64,000 bases of DNA from positions 248,001 to 312,000 of the forward strand of contig JAKNSD010000063.1 of assembly GCA_023525715.1 (NCBI GenBank). The letters run 5' to 3'. Positions within the stretch are counted from its first letter, which is position 1, and every line of letters starts with the position of its first letter. Origin of the DNA: Cichorium intybus (Eukaryota > Streptophyta > Magnoliopsida > Asterales > Asteraceae). Below the pieces are notes generated by a model, which did not search any database, had not been told where the DNA came from, and saw nothing but the letters and a program-made list of their open reading frames with translations. Position numbers and translations under genes: made by a program. Shown piece by piece: positions 12,441 to 22,254 of this stretch.

Positions 12441-15400
12441 ATGGCATTACGAACCCCATACGCTGCTCGTAACAACCGAAGGCTAGCCGCCCTTATCGCT
12501 AAGGAGGTAGCGAATGTCATCCCAACAATTGCAACCCATCTTCAAACTCTTCAGCCGCAAGCTCCAGCAACCACTCATCGTTGCTCGTTTAAGCATTTTC
12601 GTAGCTGTAATCCGCCTTACTTCAAAGGCATAGATGGTGCCACCGCACACCTCACATGGATCGAAGAAATGGAGAGTACTTTCATCCACAGCGAGTGCCC
12701 TGAGGACCTGATGGTCCGTCACGCTACAGGGTGCCTCCAAGGTCATGCTCTCTCATGGTGGAACCTAGAAAAACGGGCAAAAGGAGAGGGTGTTGCCTTG
12801 GGAATGACCTGGTCAAAACTAAAGGAACGCATGATAGAAAAGTTCTGCCCGGACAGCGAATTGCAAACTCTCGAGGAGGAATTCTGGAATCTGAAACAGG
12901 TGGGAGGAGACAACGCGACCTACACTAATAGATTCTATGATCTTTCAAGACTCCTACCTCACATGGTTCAACCTATGAAAACTGCAATACGTCGCTACAT
13001 CAAAGGGTTACCGCGCCAGATCCGTGATTCGGTGACCAGCAGCAGGCCATCTACTCTGGAATCCGCTATTGAAATAGCAGGTCAACTCAACGAGGATAAT
13101 ATGAACGATGGTGTCCTCCCACGCAAGGGTTCAAATATGACAACTGAAAAGCCGACCCCTGAGACCCCCTTAATTGTCAAGTCCGAGTCCTCACACCGAC
13201 ACGACAAAAAGAAGCGGAAAAGCCATCACCACAACCATGCTGTTATTATCCCTGCTGCTCCTATCACCCAAGTCACCCAACCAAACAAAAAGCCGTATAC
13301 CGGACCTCACCCCCTCTGTAACCATTGTAACTATCACCATATGTCCACCAGCCCGTGTCGCCTTTGTACGACTTGTGGTCGCTATGGCCACTTGGCGGAC
13401 ACATGCCGTGCACCAAAAACTCAGCGACCATTCGCTCTACCCTCAAATCAGCAAACACAAACCCGGTATCCAACTAGAACATGCTTCAACTGTGGTGACC
13501 CCACCCATTTCAGAAACGCGTGTCCTAGGCTTGTCAATATCATTAACACTCAAGCCCAGGCAAATCCAACAATGCAGGTTCCAGCTCCCAAAGGCCGAGC
13601 ATTTGTCATTACCGCAACCCAAGCACAGACCGATAACAAGGTCGTAAATGGTACGTTTCTCATAAATGACTGCTACGCATCAGTACTTTTTGATTCAGGT
13701 GCCGAAAAAAGTTTTGTGTCTTTGGAATTTGAACCCATACTTCACACACCTCGCACGATACTTGATGAACACTTTACTGTAGAAGTCGCCAATGGAAAAA
13801 ACATTTCACTCAATGCAGTCATCCAAGATTGCACTTTCGATTTTTGCGGTCATAAATTTTCTGTCAATTTAGTTCCTATGGAACTTGGTAGCTTCGACAT
13901 CATCGTGGGAATGGATTGGCTATCCCAAAACCATGCTGAAATAGTGTGTTACGAGAAGTTTATTCGTATTCCTCTTGCCGACGGTCAAAGTCTTCGTATT
14001 TATGGCGAGACTCGTTCAAAAAAGCTTAGTCTTATGTCATGTACTCAAGCTCGATCATATCTACGTAAAGAATACATGGCTTTCTTAGCCCATGTGGTGG
14101 AAACAAAGGTCAAAGAAAAGAAGATCGAAGATATTCCGATTGTACGAGACTTTCCCGACATCTTTCCCGATGACGTATCTGGACTCCCTCCAGTACGTGA
14201 GCTAGAGTTCCGCATCGATCTCGTTCCTGAGGCTGCTCCCATAGCCAAGTCTCCATATCGGTTGGCTCCAACCGAGATGCAAGAATTGGCAAGTCAGCTC
14301 CAAGAATTAACCGATAAGGGATTTATCCGTCCTAGTACTTCACCCTGGGGAGCCCCGGTTCTCTTCATCAAAAAGAAAGATGGTTCGTTTCGTATGTGTA
14401 TCGATTATCGGGAGTTAAATAAATTGACCATCAAGAACCGATATCCGTTACCTCGGATCGACGACCTTTTTGATCAGCTTCAAGGAGCTTCATGTTTCTC
14501 AAAAATCGACCTCCGCTCGGGTTATCACCAACTTCGAGTACGGGAAGAAGACATCCCCAAAACCGCTTTCCGAACCCGCTATGGCCATTACGAGTTCACC
14601 GTTATGCCTTTTGGCCTAACGAATGCCCCTGCCGCATTCATGGACTTGATGAATCGGGTATTTAAACCTTATCTCGACCGTTTTGTTATCGTCTTTATTG
14701 ATGACATCCTCATTTACTCCAAGACAAAGGCAGACCATGAAAGACACCTTCGTTTAACTCTCCAAACATTGCAAGGAAATCAGCTCTATGCCAAATTTTC
14801 GAAATGCGAGTTTTGGTTAAATGAGGTACAATTCCTCGGTCATATTGTAAGTGACAAGGGTATTTTAGTCGATCTCGTAAAAGTTGAAGCAGTTAAGAAT
14901 TGGAAAGCCCCACGTAACCCCAAGGAAATTCGGTCATTCCTCGGTTTAGCTGGCTATTACCGGCGTTTCATTTCAAATTTCTCAAAGATCGCTTTACCGC
15001 TTACTTTTCTCACTTGCAAGGGTACGCCATTTGATTGGGGACCCAAGCAAGAAGACGCTTTCCAAACCCTTAAACAAAGATTGTGTGACGCTCCGATTCT
15101 TACACTTCCTGAAGGATCCGAAGATTTCGTGGTATACTGCGATGCCTCCAATCTTGGTCTAGGTTGTGTTTTGATGCAAAGGGGAAAGGTTATAGCTTAC
15201 GCATCGCGACAACTCAAAATCCATGAAAGGAATTATACGACTCATGATTTGGAGCTCGGTGCCGTGGTTTTCGCTCTTAAAATTTGGAGGCATTACCTTT
15301 ACGGCACTAAATGCGTAATTTTCACCGACCACAAGAGCTTGCAACATATTCTTAATCAAAAGGAACTCAATATGAGACAAACACGATGGGTCGAACTCCT

Positions 15401-16964
15401 AAATGATTACGAGTGTGAAATACGCTATCATCCGGGCAAGGCAAATGTCGTAGCTGACGCGTTAAGCCGAAAAGAACATGCCAAAGCATTTCATCTAATA
15501 TGTTCTCCTATCTTGTCCAATCTCAGTGACCGAATTCGAGGAGCCCAACACTCGGCAATTACCGAAAATGACATGCCCACGGGAATTGATGGGGAGTTGG
15601 AAAGTAAATCTGATAGTATTTTCTATTATCAAGATCGCATCTGGATCCCAGATCGCGACAATCTTCGTACATTCCTGATGGAAGAAATCCATAAAACTCG
15701 ATATTCCATTCATCCTGGCACTGACAAGATGTATCATGGCTTGAGAACCAATTATTGGTGGTCGGGAATGAAAAAGGATATTGCTTTATTCGTGGCCAAA
15801 TGTCTTACATGTTCTAGAGTCAAAGAAGAACATCAACGACCCTCTGGACTATTGGTCCAACCGGTAATCCCCGAGTGGAAATGGGAAGCGATCGCCATGG
15901 ATTTCGTAACCAAACTTCCCCGTACCACCAAGGGACACGACAGCATTTGGGTAATCATTGATCGTTTGACCAAATCCGCTCATTTCCTTCCCATCCGTGA
16001 AGATTTCAAGGTCGAACAACTTGCACGAATTTACATCGACGAGATAGTTAGTCGGCATGGCATCCCTCTCAGCATCATTTCAGATCGTGATGGGAGATTT
16101 CTCTCTCGGTTCTGGCAATCACTTCAAGAAGCCATGGGAACCCGCCTCGATCTCAGTACCGCCTATCATCCTCAGACCGATGGTCAATCTGAGAGGACAA
16201 TTCAAACACTCGAAGATATGTTGAGGGCGTGTGTCTTAGATTTCGGAGGAAACTGGGACTCTCATTTACCGTTGGTGGAATTCTCCTATAATAACAGTTA
16301 TCATTCTAGCATCGGGATGCCACCATTTGAGGCATTGTATGGCCGTAAATGCCGATCTCCTATTTGCTGGCATGAAATTGGCGAGTCCCACGTAATTCGC
16401 GCAACAGTGGATTCTCCAATCGTTGGTCCTGAGCTTATCCAGGAAACAACCGACAAAATCACTCAGATTCGCAATAACCTTCTCACAGCTCGTAGCCGAC
16501 AAAAGAGTTACGCCGACAAGCGACGCAAACCGCTTGAATTTACCGTGGGTGACATGGTCATGTTAAAAGTGTCTCCATGGAAAGGTGTGGTTCGATTTGG
16601 ACGCAAGGGTAAATTGGCACCCCGCTACGTAGGGCCATTTAAGATCCTGAAAAGGATCGGACCAGTAGCCTACGAGTTGGATCTACCAATAGAGCTTAAT
16701 AAAGTTCACCCAGTATTTCATATAGCCAACCTCAAGAAGTGTTTAGCAGACGAGAACCTTCATGTTCCTCTCGAGGATATCCAAATCGACGAGACAATGC
16801 AATTTATCGAGAAACCCTTGGAAATTACCGACCAAAAGGAAAAGCAACTCAAAAGAAGTCGCATTCCCCTGGTCAAGGTCAGGTGGCAGTCAGCACGTGG
16901 ACCTGAGTATACATGGGAGCGTGAGGATCAAATGCGTACCAAATACCCACAACTTTTCTCTTAA
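12441..16964 (+). CDS. E1 Gag-Pol polyprotein, intact
   Basis: A single uninterrupted 1507-codon frame. It encodes the capsid, copying and integration functions of the chromovirus and is presumably cleaved by its own protease. Domains in order: Gag capsid (about 50-230); CCHC knuckles at C309-C322 and C348-C361, preceded by a degenerate Cys/His cluster; aspartic protease with D418-S-G-A; reverse transcriptase with FIDD (D754, D755); RNase H with D901 and D963; integrase zinc region near 1085-1130; integrase core D1154, D1215, E1251 (the D,D35E spacing); and a chromodomain-like C-terminus (about 1455-1507, with WEREDQM). No key residue is missing. The ATG is the first in the frame and follows the long leader. 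The same-strand and opposite ORFs here are shadows. Confidence 0.95.
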   Translation: MALRTPYAARNNRRLAALIAKEVANVIPTIATHLQTLQPQAPATTHRCSFKHFRSCNPPYFKGIDGATAHLTWIEEMESTFIHSECPEDLMVRHATGCLQGHALSWWNLEKRAKGEGVALGMTWSKLKERMIEKFCPDSELQTLEEEFWNLKQVGGDNATYTNRFYDLSRLLPHMVQPMKTAIRRYIKGLPRQIRDSVTSSRPSTLESAIEIAGQLNEDNMNDGVLPRKGSNMTTEKPTPETPLIVKSESSHRHDKKKRKSHHHNHAVIIPAAPITQVTQPNKKPYTGPHPLCNHCNYHHMSTSPCRLCTTCGRYGHLADTCRAPKTQRPFALPSNQQTQTRYPTRTCFNCGDPTHFRNACPRLVNIINTQAQANPTMQVPAPKGRAFVITATQAQTDNKVVNGTFLINDCYASVLFDSGAEKSFVSLEFEPILHTPRTILDEHFTVEVANGKNISLNAVIQDCTFDFCGHKFSVNLVPMELGSFDIIVGMDWLSQNHAEIVCYEKFIRIPLADGQSLRIYGETRSKKLSLMSCTQARSYLRKEYMAFLAHVVETKVKEKKIEDIPIVRDFPDIFPDDVSGLPPVRELEFRIDLVPEAAPIAKSPYRLAPTEMQELASQLQELTDKGFIRPSTSPWGAPVLFIKKKDGSFRMCIDYRELNKLTIKNRYPLPRIDDLFDQLQGASCFSKIDLRSGYHQLRVREEDIPKTAFRTRYGHYEFTVMPFGLTNAPAAFMDLMNRVFKPYLDRFVIVFIDDILIYSKTKADHERHLRLTLQTLQGNQLYAKFSKCEFWLNEVQFLGHIVSDKGILVDLVKVEAVKNWKAPRNPKEIRSFLGLAGYYRRFISNFSKIALPLTFLTCKGTPFDWGPKQEDAFQTLKQRLCDAPILTLPEGSEDFVVYCDASNLGLGCVLMQRGKVIAYASRQLKIHERNYTTHDLELGAVVFALKIWRHYLYGTKCVIFTDHKSLQHILNQKELNMRQTRWVELLNDYECEIRYHPGKANVVADALSRKEHAKAFHLICSPILSNLSDRIRGAQHSAITENDMPTGIDGELESKSDSIFYYQDRIWIPDRDNLRTFLMEEIHKTRYSIHPGTDKMYHGLRTNYWWSGMKKDIALFVAKCLTCSRVKEEHQRPSGLLVQPVIPEWKWEAIAMDFVTKLPRTTKGHDSIWVIIDRLTKSAHFLPIREDFKVEQLARIYIDEIVSRHGIPLSIISDRDGRFLSRFWQSLQEAMGTRLDLSTAYHPQTDGQSERTIQTLEDMLRACVLDFGGNWDSHLPLVEFSYNNSYHSSIGMPPFEALYGRKCRSPICWHEIGESHVIRATVDSPIVGPELIQETTDKITQIRNNLLTARSRQKSYADKRRKPLEFTVGDMVMLKVSPWKGVVRFGRKGKLAPRYVGPFKILKRIGPVAYELDLPIELNKVHPVFHIANLKKCLADENLHVPLEDIQIDETMQFIEKPLEITDQKEKQLKRSRIPLVKVRWQSARGPEYTWEREDQMRTKYPQLFS

Positions 16965-16978
16965 GGTACTCTCTTCTT

Positions 16979-16997
16979 AAATTTCGGGACGAAATTT
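16979..16997 (+). other. pre-PPT hairpin, E1
   Basis: AAATTTCG (16979-16986) pairs perfectly with CGAAATTT (16990-16997) around the loop GGA. It starts 14 nt after the Gag-Pol stop and ends 17 nt before the 3' LTR. Its outer pairs are A-T, whereas E5 has G-C at the same places. Confidence 0.75.
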
Positions 16998-17000
16998 CCT

Positions 17001-17014
17001 AAAGTAGGGGAGAC
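17001..17014 (+). other. E1 polypurine tract
   Basis: AAAGTAGGGGAGAC directly precedes the 3' LTR. This is the expected plus-strand primer. Confidence 0.85.
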
Positions 17015-19692
17015 TGTGACATCCGCCTAAAATGGATTCGGGTCAACCCAACCCAATTGGGAAATTTAATAAACCCTACTCAAGATTTACTTGACGTTAA
17101 TAGGATCAAAACCTATACAATACGATATAAATTGACGTTAATAGCAAAATAGCATAGTATAACGTTATAACTATAATCAAATTAAATTATGATACCATAT
17201 TAAAATCAAATCAAAGTATGATACTCTAATTAAATTAAAAGAGTCAAACTTGAATACTATAATTAAACTTCAAATCAAAGTAGATTGTTATAATCAAATA
17301 ATAACCTATTTTTTTATAAAACTCTATTTTTATAAACACTACATTAAATTTTATAAAACTCTTAAGATGCTTGTGTTAGTGGGGAATTATGAAGACCACC
17401 AAAAGTAAAAGGTTATTCCCATTGTCTCCCACTCACACCTTCCATCATCTTTCCTTTCATTTTTCTCCCAACACATTATTCTCATCACCACTCAAACCAT
17501 ATCTATTCTTCCTCTCACTCTCAATCTCGAAATTCCTCCTAGAAATCTTCATTTTTCAGCCAAGAACACTTCAATATACTCAAATCTCCATCCCTTTTGA
17601 AGCATTTATCAAGGTATGTTGTTAAAAGTTCCAAATTCATACATGAAACAAATTAAATCCACCAAAATATCTAAAACTCATTTTATGCATAAACCTGATT
17701 TTTCTCAGACTCTCATAAATAAAATAAGAAGTTCTGGAAATGTTTAGAAAATAACTTATTTTTATTGAATTACTATAATTGTTGCACTAAAATAAGGCAA
17801 TAATTCACATAAAATACTTTTTGAAGTCAATAAATTCTGGGAATATTTTGGAACAACCCATATATTGAGTAAAGTGTATTTATAAAGTTTCATGCATTTA
17901 TATTACTGTTTGATGATTATTTTGTATTTTATTTTGTTGTAGATAAATAAATTGCAAAATATAGTTATGTATGTTAAAAACTAGATTTTATATTTTTCGC
18001 ACCTTATTCACATATTAAAGACTCCATGACTAAATTTACAGATTTTTTTAAGAATGTTTTCTTATTTGTCCTGATTTAATGTTTATTTAATGGTTTAAAT
18101 TGATAATAAATAGCTACACATGTCCAAAAATTATAACACCTTATCAGAATATCATATATAACATGGTAATCATAAATAAAAAGTCTAATTAATTTCTCTT
18201 AATATTGTCCTAATATTTATGATTTTATTGATTAGTTAATAATGAAAAACATAAGAAATACTTCCCTTAGTCCAAAATATCCAACATATTTACAGTAAGC
18301 TCAATATAATGTTAGAAAACTATGGTTAATTTTCCAGAATTTTTAGAGATCATTTATTATTTTTCCCGAATTTTGTTGTTGTTTAATCATTAAAATACTA
18401 AATAAATACTAAAGCAGTTAAGAAAAATATGAAAATTTTACAGTAATTACTATTTTATGAAATAATTATTTTCTGATAATTTCAGAATGTTTCATTACTG
18501 TTTAGTATTTAAAACCATTTTCCTAAATATCTAAGCATGTAAAAAAGCATTTTAATGATTATTTCATATAAATAATTGTTTATAATATATAAAATCTGTA
18601 AATACTTATAATTTGACTAGTTATTATTTTAATAAGAAATTATTAAAATATTTCCTAAAGTGAAAATATAAATTAATTAAGCAAAGTAATTAATTCAATT
18701 TAAAATTCATTTAACATATAAATACATTAATATTCAAAACAAAATTTGGATAATTGTTAATTCATCTAATATAAGAATATGTGTCTAATTATTTTTATTA
18801 ATACTCCATTCCCGTTTAGTAGTTCCTAAACCAAAACTATTAATTATAATAGGTTCCACGTCGTTTTGACCCGAGCCGTCTATCGTACAACACGCGTATT
18901 CCGTTTGGACTAATGTGAGTAATCTACCCCATATTTTATAATTTTAAATACTTTTGGGGTGTATCATGTGGTTTTAATATTTTCCAACTTCATTTTATTA
19001 TTTTTTCACCATTGAGACATTGTTGAGACATTTATATGTGAATCATTATTTGTATAATTGTTGTTTGTTTACGCTACATGTACTTGTAGTGCATTACCAT
19101 TTTTAGTCTAATCTCCATGACTATGCCCGTATTCTTGAGGTACGTTATGGACAATAATAGCGCTATTGGGTTGACCACCCCGCCTTGGGACGCTAAGGTG
19201 ATTGATTGCACGTGGTTGAGTGTGTATGATGATTAGATGCTCCATCCTATATATATACTTATATGTATATATAGGGTGAGGACTTATTGTTGTTGTTATC
19301 ATTTGTTAATCAATTTTTGATTTATAAATTGTTATCTCAATAACACTTGTTTGCCAACTTCAAAAGAAAACAAATTTCAAATTATTCAAACTCACAATTT
19401 TCTTTAATAAAACTAGATTACTCACCAACTCTCGTAGTTGACCTGTTTTTACCCATGATGCAGATTTGAAGAATGAAGTTGATGAAAAGTAGGGTGTACC
19501 TTAGAAACCCACAATACTATTTAAATTTCATGTAATAAATGTTGTTGTATTTGGATTTGTATTTGTATGTTGTGGATTTTGTTTGCATACTTAGTACTTA
19601 ATTGAATCTAATCATATTATAACATAGTTGTCATGAGACTTTGAACAATATATCACGCCTTGATCGATTCCGCCAAGGATCGGGGTGTGACA
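17015..19692 (+). repeat. E1 3' LTR
   Basis: A 2678-bp direct repeat of 155-2848. The length difference is mainly the shorter (TA)n run and a few 1-3-bp indels. It is followed by the TCCGG duplication at 19693-19697. Confidence 0.95.
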
Positions 19693-20400
19693 TCCGGTAT
19701 GATCGGGCCAAGCGGGTGATGAAGTATCCCCGGCCCAGAGGACTGCTGGCGGAGGCACCCGTCGCACGGGTGGATAGGTCGACTGCTAGGGCGTAGGGAA
19801 GGTGGATGAACCTGGAGGGGTCGAGGAGAACCCCGAAAAACGTCATGTCCTCCCCAGACACCTTCTCGCCCCCTCCCGCTGCATGATGGAGGTGGAGACA
19901 ATGCGGTGCATGAGGCAGTGGAGTGGGTCGCGGAGGTGGCTCTCCTGGGAGGTCCCTGCCTCGTAGATGATGTTGGACAATGGTGCCCAAACCTCCATAT
20001 TGGCAGCCCGCTCCGGCTGCCCCTGAATACATGCCTCGAAGAACTGGGGAAAATGGCGGTGCTGGAAATCCGCCTCCACATATATCACCGTGCGTCTGGC
20101 GAACTCCCGAAGGCTGCACTCCCGGTGCACTCCTCCCAACCTGAATCTAATCAACCTCGCCCGCGAGTCTGTCGCCCTCGGCGCGTACTCAATGGTAGAA
20201 AGGAACTCCAGGAGGAGCTCAGTGTACACGACATCCTCGTCGGTGGGCATGATCCTGTCCCAGCCCCGACATGTGAATGAAGCATCCCCATGGGTCCAGG
20301 TGCGGTGTAGAAACGGCTCTATCTCGCCCCATAACCCGTCCCCCTGAGGATGGTCCTATCAAGAACGGTCGCCTCAAGAACCCGGCGACTCGTCAACGCG
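19693..20400 (-). pseudogene. Athila ORF1-like gene, upstream part
   Basis: The minus-strand reading from about 20330 shows a conserved pattern I recognise from Athila-type ORF1 proteins: a block GWDRIMPTDEDVVYTELLLEF, then IRFRLGG, then RDPLHCLMHR. A frameshift near 19860 moves the frame before the segment containing GYFITRLARSY. E1 then interrupts the gene, and the frame continues at 154-1. The role of this protein in Athila elements is unknown. In this element it directly follows gag-protease instead of pol. The whole is a pseudogene because of the frameshift and the insertion. Confidence 0.6.
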
Positions 20401-21442
20401 TCTCTCCGCGATCTGTACTCGACAGAGGCCTCTGGCCCCTCTGGAAACTGAAGGAAGTCATGGTTTAGTCTGAACATGATCTACACAAACGAAAAAAAAT
20501 TGCAAAATAAGTCCTTTTCTTCTCCACCGCACCGCGGCGCAGCCCAAGAGTAATGGTGCGACGCGGCGAGCGGCTGTTTCCAAAAACCAACACCAAATCG
20601 AGTTTTAACCTGTTTAAACTCAATCCAAATAGACCACAAGGTAGCCTAAGTGCCGACTAACTCATCTAGGGTATCTATTTGGCGAAACAAACACCCTATG
20701 AGTCAGCATTGGTGATTTCTAAGTTTGAACTTTTTGAACAAATCACTCAAATTAATTACCTAATCACTAGTTTAAACGAGTAATAGCTAGTTAGAATGAC
20801 ATACCGTAGTAGTGGCAAGGAAATGAGCAAGAAAAAATGCGAGAATTTTTGTTGATCAGAGCTCCGAGTCGTGGTGTGTGTGAATAGTGTCGCGGCTTAC
20901 CTTAATATAGGAGAAAATCGACCGATCGATTCCCGCATCACGCCATTGCAAGACCCGCGGCGCGCGTGTCACCAAAACAACCCCTGCGTATCGGGTTGGT
21001 TTACGAACCCACGTCGCGCAAGTAAGACAACTGCGGCGCGGTCATTAAAATTTCAAATTCTTCACACGACTCCACACTTGCCTTAGACCACTGGTACCTG
21101 CAATTAATGATAAGATTTTTCCTAATTATTTCTAAGAAATACAGAACCTAACCTATGACACGATTGGTTGCCTCCCGACAAGCGCTAAGTTTAACGTCTT
21201 CAGCCAGACGTAGAACTCCTCCTTCTTTTCTTCCTCTGCTGGAACTTCTGATGGCATCTGCTTAAACCCAGATATGAAATTATGGGTCATCATCGACATT
21301 AGGGATGTGAGCTGAGTCATTATATCGCTCACTCCACTAATCCATTGCTGTTGCGATTCCAGAAGCTTGAAGACTTTTGCTTCCCTTTCTCTTGATTCTT
21401 TCTCATATTACTGGTGTCTCGCTTCTAGCATCTCCATCATAT
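20401..21442 (-). other. element A spacer between protease and ORF1
   Basis: No RT or integrase similarity is visible. Three CpG-rich patches occur (about 20528-20570, 20930-20970, 21010-21045). The one at 20943-20966 shares CCATTGCAAGACCCGCGGCG with the LTR of the same element (25443-25462). A conserved-looking block at about 21168-21212 (GGTTGCCTCCCGACAAGCGC onward) recalls a sequence seen in other plant Athila/Tat elements. The pol genes appear to have been deleted from this interval. Confidence 0.5.
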
Positions 21443-22117
21443 CTAGCAACTGCTCCTTATCAATAGTGGCCAACGGGTGGTTCCTTGTTTCCTTCGAAAT
21501 CTCTTCCTTTCCTCCTTCCCCCGTTCGCGTCCAGATTTTTTCTTTACTCCTAATCCTGGCTCCATTAACACACTTTTGTCCAGTTGTTTGCCATCATTCT
21601 CTGAAGGTAAAGATACAGGATTTCCGAACACATTCAGCCTTCTCTTTCGCGTCCCAAAGGAGATGTCCACATCCCCCGTCTTGCAGTCGATCACTGCGCC
21701 AGCCGTAGCTAAAAATGGGCGTCCTAAAATGAGCGCAGGCGCGTCGTCCAAGCTTTCATACTCCATAACTAAGAAATCTACAGGATAGAAGAAGTCTCCA
21801 ACCTTGACTATGACATTAGTCAATTTTCCCCGGGATACCTTTGTTGACTGGTCAGCCAGCTGTACTACAACTTTTGCTGGCTCTATTTCTTCATTCTTGT
21901 ACTTATCATACAAGTATCCTGGCAGCACATTTACACTTGCTCCCAAGCCCAGCAAGGTGTTCCGAATGGCCACATCTCCTGCAGTAGTAGTGATCAGTGG
22001 CGATCCAGGATCCCTCTCCTTTTTGGGCAGTGTTCCCAACAGTGCCTCATTGGCCTTAATCGTCAATCTAACAGTGTCTGGTGTGGGAATCTTACTTTTT
22101 TCATTTCTTTCACACAT
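21443..22117 (-). pseudogene. element A Gag-Pro: aspartic protease region
   Basis: A 224-codon minus-strand frame with a retropepsin-like fold typical of Athila/Tat elements: LGLGASVNVLP, then QLADQSTKV, VDFLVMEY and LILGRPFLAT. The active-site motif is normally DLGAS. Here the Asp codon has become GGC, giving GLGAS, so the catalytic residue is lost (near 21950). The frame ends in a Lys/Arg-rich tail with no RT. It is separated from the Gag frames by shifts at 22118-22255. It would have processed Gag; in its present form it should be inactive. Confidence 0.75.
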
Positions 22118-22254
22118 CTCCTAAAGAATTCTTGTATCCTCAGGAGCATCCTTAAGTTCATCCCACAGCGGTTGGTTTATCAAATGCCCTCTTGGTTTGG
22201 GTGCTTCTTGTTTCTTCTTCCCTTTCTTATCTTTCTTCTTCTGCTTGATTCCTG

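Larger units (their letters stand above)
155..19692 (+). mobile_element. E1: Ty3/Gypsy chromovirus, complete, with nested insertion
   Basis: A complete element bounded by LTRs of about 2.69 kb (155-2848 and 17015-19692) that start TGTGACA and end TGTGACA. It is flanked by a perfect 5-bp duplication TCCGG (150-154 and 19693-19697). It has a primer site at 2852-2863, one intact Gag-Pol frame (12441-16964) and a polypurine tract at 17001-17014. Without nested element E2 it would be about 10.8 kb. By eye the two LTRs differ at about 25 positions plus a few small indels (around 1%), so it is fairly young. The C-terminal chromodomain and long LTRs fit a plant chromovirus, most likely the Tekay/Del lineage; the lineage is an inference. 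Confidence 0.95.
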
